Positions 9,314-18,328 of a stretch of DNA of 64,000 nt are shown in pieces; position 1 is the stretch's first letter, and each line of letters begins with the position of its first letter. A program made the translations under genes and the position numbers. The stretch is from an uncultured Geobacteraceae bacterium (GTDB lineage: Bacteria > Desulfobacterota > Desulfuromonadia > Geobacterales > Pseudopelobacteraceae), in contig CAIMXI010000222.1 of NCBI GenBank assembly GCA_903845365.1, positions 1 through 64,000 of the forward strand, written 5' to 3'. The notes below the pieces were generated by a model that had not been told where the DNA came from, made no database searches, and saw only the letters and a list, made by a program, of their open reading frames with translations.

Positions 9314-9604
9314 TCAGCAATTATAATCGACGGCAGCAATGGCTGAACAGACCGCCTTCATATGCGGAACGACCTCTCCGGCGTGATAGGGGTGCACCTG
9401 ATATGCCTGCAGCTCTTCAAGCGAATCAAATTTAGTCGTAAGAGCGATATCGAATGAACGCTCTGATCTGATCACATCTACCCCAACGTCGATGTGCCGG
9501 AGCAGGTCTATTTTGCCTGCCATACTGAGCAGCTTGTTTTTGGTAGCCTCTATATTTTCCGTGGTGGGCTCAGACAGTTTGAATAATACGATATGTGTGA
9601 TCAT
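9314..9604 (-). CDS. Dabb (stress-responsive alpha/beta barrel) domain protein
   Basis: This 96-residue protein matches the Dabb family across its full length: the opening HIVLFKL strand, the helix ending in LLSMAGKIDLLRHIDVGVD, the FDIALTTKFDSLEELQAYQVHPYH block and the C-terminal strand ending AVDYNC. Dabb proteins form ferredoxin-like dimeric barrels; most bacterial members have no assigned reaction. It stands alone, with about 190 bases to the CoA-transferase start and about 65 to the Smr gene. Confidence 0.85.
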   Translation of the reverse strand: MITHIVLFKLSEPTTENIEATKNKLLSMAGKIDLLRHIDVGVDVIRSERSFDIALTTKFDSLEELQAYQVHPYHAGEVVPHMKAVCSAIAAVDYNC

Positions 9605-9671
9605 GGCACTGTTCCTTTCATTATTGAGATTATGTTTTGTGAATATTATGCCTTGGATGAAGGGTTAAAAT

Positions 9672-10379
9672 TTATTTCAAGCCTGTTGGCGGCATCTGCC
9701 GCAAAAAGACCACGTACGCACCGCTCCCCCCCATTTCCCGGGGAGCCGGCGCAAATTCAAGCACTGTTGCGCGCCCTGTATCGCGCAGCCATGAAGCAAC
9801 GGCCTGGTGAAGCACCGGCTCTTTAGAAGAGTGGTTTCCCTTTCCGGTGATGATCAGAACGGCTTTCTGGGCATTCTTTTGCGCAGAGTGCAAAAAACCG
9901 GGTAAAGCATCCAGAGCCTCCTCCCGTGTCAGACCGTGGAGATCGAGTTGGTGGCTGACGGAAATGACTCCCCGCTTCGCCTGCCGAAGACGATTACCGG
10001 CCAGCGGCTGAAGTTCCCCGTCATCCTGGGCAGAATCGGCAAATTTTGTATCCAGCTTCAGCCTGCCGACCTCCTCCAGAAAAGCATTTTCTTCAACAGG
10101 AAGAAGGTCTGCAGCATTTTTCTTCGGTACTTTCCGCACGAAGGGAGAATCTTCTTGAAGCGTCTTTTTGGTGGCTCTTTGTATAGGCCTCACCCCCTCC
10201 ACCGCCTGAAGAAACAGCTCTACCTCCTCTTCCAGGCTCTCCGTTTTTTTTTGTACCAGAGACTGTGGCGGTAACACCTGTTCAGTTTCAGAAACGGCAA
10301 CACCTTTTAGAGCGCCAAACGGAGTGACATGAAATTCCTTCGGCTTAAGTGCATGTTGCTGCCGCTGTTTTTTTGCCAT
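9672..10379 (-). CDS. Smr domain protein (MutS2-type C-terminal domain)
   Basis: This 235-residue protein has a low-complexity, charged N-terminal half and a C-terminal Smr domain (about 140-230). The diagnostic LDLHGLT-x-x-EA motif, the hydrophobic strand with a TGKG motif (VLIITGKGNHS) and a late GGSGAYVVFLR are all present. Smr domains bind or nick DNA or RNA; stand-alone versions have been linked to branched-DNA or ribosome-quality-control cleavage, which I cannot tell apart here. The start lies 3 bases after the stop of the OmpA-like gene, so the two are probably cotranscribed. Confidence 0.85.
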   Translation of the reverse strand: MAKKQRQQHALKPKEFHVTPFGALKGVAVSETEQVLPPQSLVQKKTESLEEEVELFLQAVEGVRPIQRATKKTLQEDSPFVRKVPKKNAADLLPVEENAFLEEVGRLKLDTKFADSAQDDGELQPLAGNRLRQAKRGVISVSHQLDLHGLTREEALDALPGFLHSAQKNAQKAVLIITGKGNHSSKEPVLHQAVASWLRDTGRATVLEFAPAPREMGGSGAYVVFLRQMPPTGLK

Positions 10380-10382
10380 TCG

Positions 10383-11225
10383 TCAATCCCTTGATACCAG
10401 CGTTATTTCAATGCGACGATTCTTGGCGCGCCCCTCTTTTGTGCTATTATCAGCAACCGGTTTATGTTCAGCAAAAGCCGCTGCAGACAGATTTACAGGA
10501 TCAATGGCATTCTCCTGCAGAAATCTGGTAACATTAATGGCTCGGGCTGCAGATAGTTCCCAGTTGGTCGGAAAAGTTCTCGTCAAAACACCGGTAATTT
10601 GCACGTTGTCAGTATGCCCCTCGATCATTATGGCTTTATCTTTGACATTTTTTAATGTTTCAACCATCTTGCCCAGAATATCAAGCCCCTCCGGCTTGAC
10701 ATCGGCTTTGCCGGAATCAAACAGGATGGCAGCCTCCATATTTACCGTCAGCTTGCCCTTCAATTCTGAAATCGTCACCTGCCCCTTTGCGATCTCGTTC
10801 TTCATGTTGGCAAGCAGTTGTTCATAAGTGCTGCTGACTTCTTTAACCTTCTCCTCTTTGGCCTTCTGGATTTCGGTAATATCATCGTTTAATTTACTGT
10901 TTTCGACTTTCAACTCCGCCACCAGTTGGCGCATCTCACTGATGTTTTTAGATAATACATCAGATTTCGCTTTAAGAATCCCCTCCAACTGCTTTTTGTC
11001 ATCCACCAAAACAGCGGCATCCTCAGTAAGCCGTTTAAAACGGCTTTTCAGCGCACTGTTTTCCAGAGACAGTTTTTTGTGAAGTGACCGCTGCTCGGAA
11101 AGTTCTTTAGAGAGGCCATCGGCCTCCTCCACTTTTTTCAAGTAGGTACTTTCTGCAACCAGGCAGCCGCTTGCAGTCAGCATAAACATGGTACCAATTA
11201 CTAAAACAAGCAGACGCTTGATCAT
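10383..11225 (-). CDS. OmpA-family lipoprotein with a coiled coil
   Basis: The 280-residue protein starts with a lipoprotein signal ending in TASGC (Cys21). A long heptad-rich coiled coil follows (about 30-155). The C-terminal OmpA/MotB domain (about 160-280) has the peptidoglycan-binding signature IEGHTDNVQ..., later NWELSAARAINVTRFL and AKNRRIEI. It should be anchored in the outer membrane, with the OmpA domain binding peptidoglycan across a periplasmic spacer. A promoter-like sequence lies about 38 bases upstream. Smr follows immediately in the same transcript. Confidence 0.9.
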   Translation of the reverse strand: MIKRLLVLVIGTMFMLTASGCLVAESTYLKKVEEADGLSKELSEQRSLHKKLSLENSALKSRFKRLTEDAAVLVDDKKQLEGILKAKSDVLSKNISEMRQLVAELKVENSKLNDDITEIQKAKEEKVKEVSSTYEQLLANMKNEIAKGQVTISELKGKLTVNMEAAILFDSGKADVKPEGLDILGKMVETLKNVKDKAIMIEGHTDNVQITGVLTRTFPTNWELSAARAINVTRFLQENAIDPVNLSAAAFAEHKPVADNSTKEGRAKNRRIEITLVSRD

Positions 11226-11262
11226 GTTAAACCTCCAGTGTAAATATTCTGCTTTGTCTTAT

Positions 11263-11291
11263 ATCATATTTATCGCAGTTTGGAAGTGCAA
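11263..11291 (-). promoter_or_regulatory. candidate sigma-70 promoter of the OmpA-like gene
   Basis: On the minus strand TATGAT (11263-11268) matches the -10 box at five of six bases. TTGCAC at 11286-11291 lies 17 bases upstream but matches the -35 box at only three. Placement about 38 bases before the start codon is sensible. Confidence 0.4.
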
Positions 11292-11318
11292 TTACAGCCT
11301 CAAAACTGTCTCACAAAC

Positions 11319-11347
11319 TTGACATGCCGCAACTTTCCTACTACAAG
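11319..11347 (+). promoter_or_regulatory. candidate sigma-70 promoter of cobM-cbiG
   Basis: A perfect TTGACA (11319-11324) is followed after 17 bases by TACAAG (11342-11347), four of six to TATAAT, 45 bases before the cobM start. I looked for a cobalamin riboswitch in the short leader and there is no room for one. Confidence 0.5.
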
Positions 11348-11391
11348 AGAAATATACAATTCAGCAAAAAAAATAAATCGACGGGGAGCGG

Positions 11392-12171
11392 ATGACAGCC
11401 AGAATATCTTTTGTAGGAGCCGGACCGGGGGCAGCTGATCTGATAACCATCAGAGGAGCAAGGCTCCTGCGTCATGCAGATGTCGTCATTTTTGCCGGTA
11501 GCCTGGTGGATCTAAAGCTTGTACAACTCTACGCAACAAGAGCCGATATCTTTGATTCTGCAGGAATGACCCTTGAAGAGGTTATTGCGGTAATGATTGA
11601 TGCCGTTGCATCTGGTCGTGATGTCGTCCGACTGCATACCGGTGATCCGTCTATATATGGTGCCATTCAGGAGCAGATGGACGCACTTGACCGCCTCGGG
11701 ATCGACTATCAGGTGGTTCCGGGAGTGACAAGCGCCTTTGCGGCAGCAGCGACGCTCAAGCAGGAACTTACACTGCCGGAAGTCTCCCAGACAGTCATCA
11801 TTACGCGTATTGAAGGACGTACTCCGGTACCGGAGCGGGAGCAGTTGAGTGCAATTGCCCGCCTCGGCGCAACGATGGTGATTTATCTTTCTGTCGGCAT
11901 GGTCGAAAAGGTTGTCGCCCAACTGCTGAAAGGTGCCTATACGTCTACCACCCCCGCCGCTGTTGTCTGCCGGGCCTCATGGGAAGATGAACTTATTATT
12001 CAATGCACCCTGGCAGAACTTGCCGAAAAAGTGCATGAGGCCGGGATAGACAGGCAGGCGTTAATTATAGTCGGCGATGTACTGGCTGCCCGCCGCGAAG
12101 GTGTCAGGGCAAAGTCAATGCTCTACGACAGCGAGTTCTCACACGGGTTCCGGGAAGTGCATGTTGCCTGA
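11392..12171 (+). CDS. cobM: cobalt-precorrin-4 C11-methyltransferase
   Basis: This 259-residue protein is an SAM-dependent tetrapyrrole methylase of the CbiF/CobM type. It starts ISFVGAGPGAADLITIRG and has the central VRLHTGDPSIYGAIQEQMDAL and VVPGVTSAFAAAA motifs that identify the C11 methyltransferase. It methylates C-11 of the corrin macrocycle in the anaerobic cobalamin pathway, producing the CbiG substrate. Its 3' end overlaps cbiG by 11 bases. GGGGAG lies just before the ATG. CbiF is the equivalent name in the anaerobic pathway. Confidence 0.93.
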   Translation: MTARISFVGAGPGAADLITIRGARLLRHADVVIFAGSLVDLKLVQLYATRADIFDSAGMTLEEVIAVMIDAVASGRDVVRLHTGDPSIYGAIQEQMDALDRLGIDYQVVPGVTSAFAAAATLKQELTLPEVSQTVIITRIEGRTPVPEREQLSAIARLGATMVIYLSVGMVEKVVAQLLKGAYTSTTPAAVVCRASWEDELIIQCTLAELAEKVHEAGIDRQALIIVGDVLAARREGVRAKSMLYDSEFSHGFREVHVA

Positions 12172-13228
12172 AATGAAAATAGCGGTTATTGCAATTACCA
12201 AGGGTGGCGTCCGGACAGGCCGGATGCTCTGCGAAAGCGGCTCCGGGCTGCAGTTGTACGTATCTGGCCGCTATGCCGACCGGGTCGATAACCGATGCAC
12301 TGTTTTTGAGCCACACGAATTGAAGAGACTGATCGCCTCTCTCTGGAAAATAAAAGATGGTTTAGTGCTGATCATGGCAACCGGTATCGTGGTACGGATG
12401 ATCGCGCCGCTGCTTGAGTCGAAGGATAAGGATCCTGCCATTGTGGTTATGGATGATGCCGGGAGGTTTGCTGTTTCGCTCCTCTCCGGTCACCTTGGCG
12501 GTGCGAACGGATTGGCCGAACGCTGCGCCTGCGCAGTCGGAGCTCAAGCTGTAATCACCACCGCCACCGATGCCAATAACCTTCCCTCATTTGATATGCT
12601 GGCAAAAGAAAATGGGTGGTTCATCGATGATATCAGCCGGGTTAAGACACTTAACACTCTACTTCTTGATGACGAGGAGATCGCTGTCGCAGATCAGACC
12701 GGCCAGACGCGAACCTGGCTGCATGGCCGTGGCAGAATCACTTTTTATGATACCTTTGCCGAGGCGGCTAAAAGTAACGCTCGTGGATTTTTGTACGTAA
12801 CCAATGGGCACCTTCCGCCGCAGCTCGCTCCGGAAAGAGTGCTTATCCTGCGTCCACGCAACATTGTGCTCGGTATCGGCTGCAATCGCGGCACAGCGGC
12901 TGATGAAATCGAAGCATTTGTTACTCATCATTTGAAAAATTTGTCTCTCTCAATAAAAAGTGTCTGTACGGTTGCCTCGGTAGTGGCCAAGCAAGATGAG
13001 GCGGGGCTGATAGAGTTTGCTGATCGCCTCGGTGTTCCGCTACGCTGTTTTGACAGCAGTGAACTGAGCCGGGTTGCCTTCCCCTCCCCTCCTTCGGAAC
13101 ATGCTATGGCTGCGGTAGGTGTCGCCGGCGTTGCCGAACCGGCAGCAATTCTCGCCTCCGATGGAGGACGACTGCTGCTGAATAAAGTCAAGTCAGGAAA
13201 TGTTACCCTGGCGGTGGCGGAGATTTGA
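12161..13228 (+). CDS. cbiG: cobalt-precorrin-5A hydrolase
   Basis: CbiG opens the delta-lactone ring of cobalt-precorrin-5A, losing acetaldehyde. The protein has the N-terminal CbiG domain (VIAITKGGVRTGR and a central GHLGGAN motif) and the C-terminal CbiG_C domain with VLGIGCNRGT and VAKQDEAGLIEFA. I place the start at ATG 12161 (MLPEMKIAV), behind a GGGAAG site; ATG 12173 is the alternative, and the longer frame from 12077 has no support. The presence of cbiG indicates the oxygen-independent B12 route. Only these two corrin-ring genes lie here; the rest of the pathway is not in the window. Confidence 0.92.
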   Translation: MLPEMKIAVIAITKGGVRTGRMLCESGSGLQLYVSGRYADRVDNRCTVFEPHELKRLIASLWKIKDGLVLIMATGIVVRMIAPLLESKDKDPAIVVMDDAGRFAVSLLSGHLGGANGLAERCACAVGAQAVITTATDANNLPSFDMLAKENGWFIDDISRVKTLNTLLLDDEEIAVADQTGQTRTWLHGRGRITFYDTFAEAAKSNARGFLYVTNGHLPPQLAPERVLILRPRNIVLGIGCNRGTAADEIEAFVTHHLKNLSLSIKSVCTVASVVAKQDEAGLIEFADRLGVPLRCFDSSELSRVAFPSPPSEHAMAAVGVAGVAEPAAILASDGGRLLLNKVKSGNVTLAVAEI

Positions 13229-13323
13229 GGGAAATAGCTACCCCCTCATATTTCATTAAGCTTTATGTGTAATAATTTAGGAAATGAACCCATAGTTGTG
13301 ATTAAGAAGGAGCCTGCACACCA

Positions 13324-14589
13324 ATGAAAATGATCCTGATCTACCCATGTTGGCCCAAACTCGATCGGCAGACGGAATTTCACCTGCCTCCCCACGGTCC
13401 GGTCGTCTTTGCCGCCTGTGTTCCACCTGAGGTGGAGCTGACATTCATCGATGAGAACCTCGAGCTGATCGACTTTGACGCACCCTGCGATCTGATAGGT
13501 ATTTCTGTCATGCTCACCTGTCAGCTCCCGCGTGCTTTTGAAATCTCGGCTCGGTTCCGTTCACGCGGAGTCTCTGTCATCTTTGGCGGCATCGCCGCCA
13601 TGCTGCATGCGGAGGAGGTCGCACTGCATGCCGATGCGCTCTTTCTTGGCGAAGCAGAGGGGCGCTTTGCCGCCGTACTGGACGACTTCAGGGCCGGCTC
13701 CATGAAAAAGGTCTACAACTACATGGACAACCCTCCGGAGGCCGCTCTTATCGGCACCGCCCGCCGGGAAGTTCTCAATCGGGAACTCTACAATTATCGT
13801 GGCGTACAGATGCTCGACCTCGTACACGCCTCGCGCGGTTGCAAGTTTGATTGTTTCCCCTGCTGCACCGGTTTCCTTGGCGGAAAAAGTTTCCGGCCAC
13901 GCCCGATCAGCAATGTGATTGAAGAGATGGAGGCGATTCGAAACAACCGCATGTTCATCGTAGACAACTCTCTGGCTCAGGATCGTCAATGGCTGATAGA
14001 CCTCTTCACCGCCATGGAACCGCTGAAGAAGAAATGGGTCTCTCATCCGATCATGGATGACGATAAAATTCTGAAACTGGCTGCTGATGCCGGAGCCTGG
14101 TACGTTTACCAGGCGGTATTCGACACCTCCGAGGTGATTCGTAACCGTATCAAACGCTTGAAAGATCATGGCATCGGGGTGGAAGGGACGATTCTGCTCG
14201 GAACCGACGAGCAGAACGAAGACGGTATCAAGCGACTGGTTGACTTCCTTTTGGAGGTCGAACTGGATGTGGCGGAATTTACCATTTTGACACCGTTTCC
14301 TCACTCTCCCTGCCGCACACAACTGGAGAAAGAAGGGAGGCTCCTGAGCAGCGACTGGAAAAACTACTCTGCAGACAAGGTGCTCTTTCAGCCGAAGCAG
14401 ATGACCCCTGAAAAACTGCAGGAGATGTACTACTATGCGTGGGACACCTTTTATGCCGACGGCGGGCACCAGCTAAAGATGGGAGATCTCTTTAAAAAAG
14501 TGATTCAGCGGGAGATGGCGGATGATACCTACTACCGCTATAATCCACGCCGGAAACGCTCTTTCACCAAAGGGCCGAACAAGGCATGA
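13324..14589 (+). CDS. B12-binding-type radical SAM protein 1
   Basis: This 421-residue protein has an N-terminal Rossmann-like cobalamin-binding-type domain (about 1-130, with VIFGGIAA and the FLGEAEGRF variant of the GEGE motif) and a radical SAM core starting at about 165. The 4Fe-4S cysteines are Cys173, Cys177 and Cys180 (CKFDCFPC). No D-x-H-x-x-G cobalamin-tail motif is visible, as in many class B enzymes, so cobalamin binding is inferred from architecture. Such enzymes catalyse methylations, ring formations or other C-H chemistry. As the first gene of the operon it may act on the ACP-bound chain; the substrate is unknown. Its 3' end overlaps the next gene by 4 bases. Confidence 0.87.
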   Translation: MKMILIYPCWPKLDRQTEFHLPPHGPVVFAACVPPEVELTFIDENLELIDFDAPCDLIGISVMLTCQLPRAFEISARFRSRGVSVIFGGIAAMLHAEEVALHADALFLGEAEGRFAAVLDDFRAGSMKKVYNYMDNPPEAALIGTARREVLNRELYNYRGVQMLDLVHASRGCKFDCFPCCTGFLGGKSFRPRPISNVIEEMEAIRNNRMFIVDNSLAQDRQWLIDLFTAMEPLKKKWVSHPIMDDDKILKLAADAGAWYVYQAVFDTSEVIRNRIKRLKDHGIGVEGTILLGTDEQNEDGIKRLVDFLLEVELDVAEFTILTPFPHSPCRTQLEKEGRLLSSDWKNYSADKVLFQPKQMTPEKLQEMYYYAWDTFYADGGHQLKMGDLFKKVIQREMADDTYYRYNPRRKRSFTKGPNKA

Positions 14590-15938
14590 AGCGAATTTTC
14601 CTGGCATCCTCTAACATAACAACGGAGCCGTATCCGGTCTATCCGCTCGGGCTCGCTGTCATTGCAGCCGCACTGACAGAAGCCGGACACATGGTGGAAC
14701 AGTTCGATTTCCTGGCTTCCGGAGAGTCAGAAGAGCTTCTGGCAGAACGGATAACCGCCTTTGTACCGGATTACGTCTGCGTCTCCATCAGGAATCTTGA
14801 CAACTGCGACTCTCTGACGGTCACGGCCTATCCTGAGATTGCCAGGCGCCTCATTGAAGTGATCCGAAAACAATCCAGAGCACCGGTCATTATCGGGGGA
14901 CCGGCGTTTTCAATCATGCCGGAAGAACTTCTGGCCTTCACCGGCGCAGACTACGGCATCGTTGGTGAGGGGGAGCGTCTGCTCTGCGAGTTGATACGTG
15001 ATCTTCGGGAAGGAAAAACGCCGCCCCGCATACTGCGCGGCACGGGAGTTCTCCCAGGCAATGAGATGATATCGCCGCTTTATTCGGAAAACCTGATAGA
15101 GTTTTACCGGGAAAAAAGCGGCATGATCAATCTGCAAACAAAGCGCGGCTGCCCTCACGCCTGCATCTACTGCAGTTACCCATCACTTGAGGGAGCGCAT
15201 TATCGCTGCCGTGATTCGAAATCGGTCGTAGACGACCTTGAACGGCTCAAGGCCGTCCACGGGGTTGAGCGTGTTTTTTTTACCGACTCGGTTTTCAACG
15301 ACAGCGATGGGCACTATCTCGAAGTCGTCGAGGAACTCATCCGGCGCGATCTTTCCCTCCGCTGGTGCTGCTATATGCGCCCGGAAGGTGTGGGAAGACG
15401 CGAGATAGCACTGATGAAACGGGCGGGCCTCTACGCCGTCGAACTCGGTACCGATGCTGCGAGTGACACGACACTGCTCGCGCTCGGCAAGGGCTTCACC
15501 TTTGCCGATGCTCTGGAGGCGAACCGTGCCTGCGTCGCAGAGCGGCTTCCGTGCGCTCATTTCGTTATGTTCGGCGGGCCTGGCGAAACAATGGCGACGG
15601 TCACGGAGGGGCTCAGAAACCTGGATCAGCTTGAGCATACTGTAGTCTTTGCCTTCTCCGGCATACGGATACTCCCCGGGACACCCCTTCTGGCTCGCGC
15701 CGTCAGAGATCGGGTTCTGGCTGAAGGCGCCTCGCTGCGCGATTCCGTCTATTATATGTCACCCGACGTCGATGCAGAGGCAATGAATGACATTATTCTT
15801 ACGGCCTTCAGGGGCAGGCGTGACCGGATTTTTCCACCATCCGAAGGTCAGGAGAGGCTTTCCATCATGTACCGATTTGGCTACCGTGGACTGCTCTGGG
15901 ATTCGTTAATCAGGTTTCCCAAGGAATTACCGTGCTGA
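14586..15938 (+). CDS. B12-binding-type radical SAM protein 2
   Basis: This 450-residue protein has a cobalamin-binding-type N-terminal domain (about 1-140: PLGLAVIAAAL, VIIGGPAFS, YGIVGEGE) followed by a radical SAM core whose cluster ligands are Cys189, Cys193 and Cys196 (CPHACIYC). The core also shows FFTDSVFND and FVMFGGPGET, typical SAM- and substrate-region motifs of Elp3/MiaB-like radical SAM proteins. The start ATG overlaps the upstream stop. It differs clearly in sequence from the first and third radical SAM genes, so the three are not recent duplicates and probably do different steps. Confidence 0.87.
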   Translation: MKRIFLASSNITTEPYPVYPLGLAVIAAALTEAGHMVEQFDFLASGESEELLAERITAFVPDYVCVSIRNLDNCDSLTVTAYPEIARRLIEVIRKQSRAPVIIGGPAFSIMPEELLAFTGADYGIVGEGERLLCELIRDLREGKTPPRILRGTGVLPGNEMISPLYSENLIEFYREKSGMINLQTKRGCPHACIYCSYPSLEGAHYRCRDSKSVVDDLERLKAVHGVERVFFTDSVFNDSDGHYLEVVEELIRRDLSLRWCCYMRPEGVGRREIALMKRAGLYAVELGTDAASDTTLLALGKGFTFADALEANRACVAERLPCAHFVMFGGPGETMATVTEGLRNLDQLEHTVVFAFSGIRILPGTPLLARAVRDRVLAEGASLRDSVYYMSPDVDAEAMNDIILTAFRGRRDRIFPPSEGQERLSIMYRFGYRGLLWDSLIRFPKELPC

Positions 15939-17383
15939 GCGATAAAAAAATCCTTCTGGTTCATCCACTCGGCTACAGGGCGGATGCGGCCGGACGCGAT
16001 ATCTCCCGCATCGCCAACATCATGCCCCCTCTGGGGCTGGCAAGTATCGCGGCCTACCTGGAACAGCGCGGCAGATCGGTTGATATCATCGACTGCTATG
16101 CGCGCCCTGATTCAGACCGGGCGATTCGCGATTTCCTGCTCGCTGAAAAACCGGCTTTCATCGGATTAAGCTGCACCACCTCCAGCTTTCTTGACGGCAT
16201 CAGGATAGCGGAGATGGCGCGCACAGTTGTTCCCAGCATCCGCACAGTTTTCGGCGGTCCTCACGTTTCGGCACTCAAAGAGCAGCTCTTTGCCCGCTTC
16301 CCTGCCATGGATTTTGCCGTCATCGGCGAAGGGGAAGAGACCATGGAAGAGCTTGTCCGCGCTGGCCGGGACGACCCGGAGTCGGTCAGGGGAATTATCT
16401 GCCGCTGCGGGGGAGAGGCGCACTTCACCGGATACAGGGATAAAGGAGTCGTGCTGGACGATCTCCCCTTTCCTGCCTACGAGAAACTGGCTGGGTTTCC
16501 ATCATCCTACATGCTGCCGATCTTCAATTACCCGAAGACACCGAATACGAGCTGCATCTCAAGCCGCGGCTGCCCATATACCTGCAGTTACTGCGACCGC
16601 TCGGTCTTTCGCCGCAGTTTCCGATATAATTCGGCCGCCTACCTTTACGAACATCTTCGCTACCTGAAGGAGCGTTTCGGCATACGCCACATCAACTTCT
16701 ACGACGATCAATTCACCTTCAACCGGCAGCGGGTTGAAGAGTTCACCGGCATGATGATTGACCGTCCGCTTGACATGACTTTCAACTGTGCGGTTCGGGC
16801 GGAGCATATCGATCGAGAACTGCTGACCCGGATGCGGAGCGCAGGCTGCTGGATGATGAGCCTCGGCGTAGAGACGGGCGATGCGGAACTCCTTGCACAA
16901 CATCGCCAGAACGCCGATCTGAATCATCTAGCCGAAAAAATCAGGCTGATAAAAGATACCGGAATCAGAACCAAGGGGCTTCTCATGATGGGGCTGCCGG
17001 GTGAGACCGAGGCAAGTATCCGCCGGAGCATGAAGTACGTCTTCTCTCTGCCGATAGACGATTTCAACCTGGCCAAATTCACCCCGTTTCCCGGCTCTCC
17101 GATTTACGAAAATATCCACGAACTGGGTGAGTTTGAAGAGGATTGGGAAAAGATGGACTGCATGAACTTTCTATTCGTCGCCAGGGGAATGACACGGGAG
17201 CGGCTGGAGCAGCTTTTCAACGAGTTTTACTGCAGCCATTTCAAGCGTTCCAAAGTACTCTGGGGCTATGTCACCATGCTGTGGCGCTCACCGGACAGTT
17301 GGCTCCGCTTTCTCAAAAATCTTGCCGGTTTTGTCAGGTTCACCCGTGGTACATCGCGCCATATTGGGAAAAACACCGGATGA
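15932..17383 (+). CDS. B12-binding-type radical SAM protein 3
   Basis: This 483-residue protein starts at GTG 15932, overlapping the upstream gene by 7 bases. The B12-binding-type domain (about 1-145) contains PPLGLASIAAYL, VFGGPHVS and VIGEGEETMEEL. The radical SAM core has Cys214, Cys218 and Cys221 (CPYTCSYC), a NFYDDQFTFN strand, LGVETGD and LLMMGLPGET. This arrangement is the BchE/HpnP-like class B layout, whose members include methylases and cyclases. A C-terminal extension of about 70 residues is rich in aromatic and basic residues. The end overlaps the acyltransferase start by 4 bases. Confidence 0.88.
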   Translation: MLSDKKILLVHPLGYRADAAGRDISRIANIMPPLGLASIAAYLEQRGRSVDIIDCYARPDSDRAIRDFLLAEKPAFIGLSCTTSSFLDGIRIAEMARTVVPSIRTVFGGPHVSALKEQLFARFPAMDFAVIGEGEETMEELVRAGRDDPESVRGIICRCGGEAHFTGYRDKGVVLDDLPFPAYEKLAGFPSSYMLPIFNYPKTPNTSCISSRGCPYTCSYCDRSVFRRSFRYNSAAYLYEHLRYLKERFGIRHINFYDDQFTFNRQRVEEFTGMMIDRPLDMTFNCAVRAEHIDRELLTRMRSAGCWMMSLGVETGDAELLAQHRQNADLNHLAEKIRLIKDTGIRTKGLLMMGLPGETEASIRRSMKYVFSLPIDDFNLAKFTPFPGSPIYENIHELGEFEEDWEKMDCMNFLFVARGMTRERLEQLFNEFYCSHFKRSKVLWGYVTMLWRSPDSWLRFLKNLAGFVRFTRGTSRHIGKNTG

Positions 17384-18297
17384 GCGCAACAAGCAAACCA
17401 TGGTCCAGCCGTAGTATCGGCTCGACCTGGCAGCACAATGTTTTTTACACCCTGATCCGTTGTGGCGGCAAGCAGGCTGCGTACACCCTGCTGCTCTTTG
17501 TGGTGCTCTATTATACCCTGTTTCGTCCTGAAGTAAGGAATCGTTCCAGGCCTTATCTCAAAAGGCGCTTTCCGGGACGCAGTTCGCTGCCGCTGCTCCG
17601 GGACAGTTATCTTCTCACTCTCGGCATCGGCAGGACTCTTGTTGACCGGGCCATACTCGGAATTTCAGGCCCAGACAACATCAACGTCAGCCTTGAGGGT
17701 ACATCTATGCTGGCAAAGCTGTTGGCAGAGGGGCGCGGACTGATCCTGATTACCGCTCACGTAGGCTGCTGGCAGCTTGCCATGTCGAGCCTTACAGCCC
17801 TTGACACTCAGGTTAACCTCCTTATCCATCGAGAAGAGGGGGATCTGGATCGACACTTTTTTGAACATGGCAGTGATAAACCGCCGTACCGTATTATTGA
17901 TCCGGCAGGCTATCTAGGCGGAACGCTGGAGATGCTTCAGGTCTTGAAAAACAGAGAACTCCTCTGTATTATGGGCGACCGCAGCATGGGTTCGGAAAGG
18001 AGCACCGTCAGCGTCGCCTTTCTTGGCGGGTCGGTAAAGCTGCCGATCAGCCCGTATAAAATCGCCTCGGCGACCGGCGCTCCGGTGGCGGTCATTTTCC
18101 CTCATAGAAGCAAGTCCGGTGTCTATGAGCTGCAGGTGGCAAAAATCATGCGGATACCGGGGAATCTCGGCAGATCAGAACGAGCCTATCTCCCCTTCGC
18201 CCGGGAATTTATCACCGTTCTGGAAGCTTTTGTAGCTGAAAACCCGTACCAGTTTTTCAATTTTTATGACATGTGGGCAAAGCAGGGTGAGGGATGA
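17380..18297 (+). CDS. lysophospholipid/LpxL-type acyltransferase
   Basis: I take the ATG at 17380, which overlaps the upstream TGA; the open frame extends upstream from 17143 but only inside the radical SAM gene. The 305-residue product has one N-terminal hydrophobic helix (about 34-48) and an LpxL/HtrB-like acyltransferase domain with AHVGCWQLA at about 126 and a later MGDRS motif. The family's H-x4-D/E dyad reads His127 followed by Gln132, so the usual acidic partner is missing or shifted. The family moves acyl chains from ACP to lipid or sugar acceptors at the inner membrane; the ACP gene follows directly. Confidence 0.82.
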   Translation: MSATSKPWSSRSIGSTWQHNVFYTLIRCGGKQAAYTLLLFVVLYYTLFRPEVRNRSRPYLKRRFPGRSSLPLLRDSYLLTLGIGRTLVDRAILGISGPDNINVSLEGTSMLAKLLAEGRGLILITAHVGCWQLAMSSLTALDTQVNLLIHREEGDLDRHFFEHGSDKPPYRIIDPAGYLGGTLEMLQVLKNRELLCIMGDRSMGSERSTVSVAFLGGSVKLPISPYKIASATGAPVAVIFPHRSKSGVYELQVAKIMRIPGNLGRSERAYLPFAREFITVLEAFVAENPYQFFNFYDMWAKQGEG

Positions 18298-18328
18298 GGG
18301 AAAATGACGTTTTCAAGGAGAATGTGAG

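Noticed and set aside
11226-11391. Possible cobalamin riboswitch before cobM
   Set aside because: The leader after the candidate promoter is only about 40 bases and no B12-box-like sequence was seen.
12077-12160. Longer N-terminus of CbiG
   Set aside because: It overlaps cobM by nearly 100 bases and has no CbiG similarity before the MKIAV segment.
13561-14469. A 302-codon minus-strand frame opposite radical SAM gene 1
   Set aside because: The plus-strand frame has the CKFDCFPC cluster motif and operon context; the minus frame has no known motif.
17143-17379. Upstream extension of the acyltransferase frame
   Set aside because: It lies inside the radical SAM gene and the ATG at 17380 makes a normal stop-start overlap.
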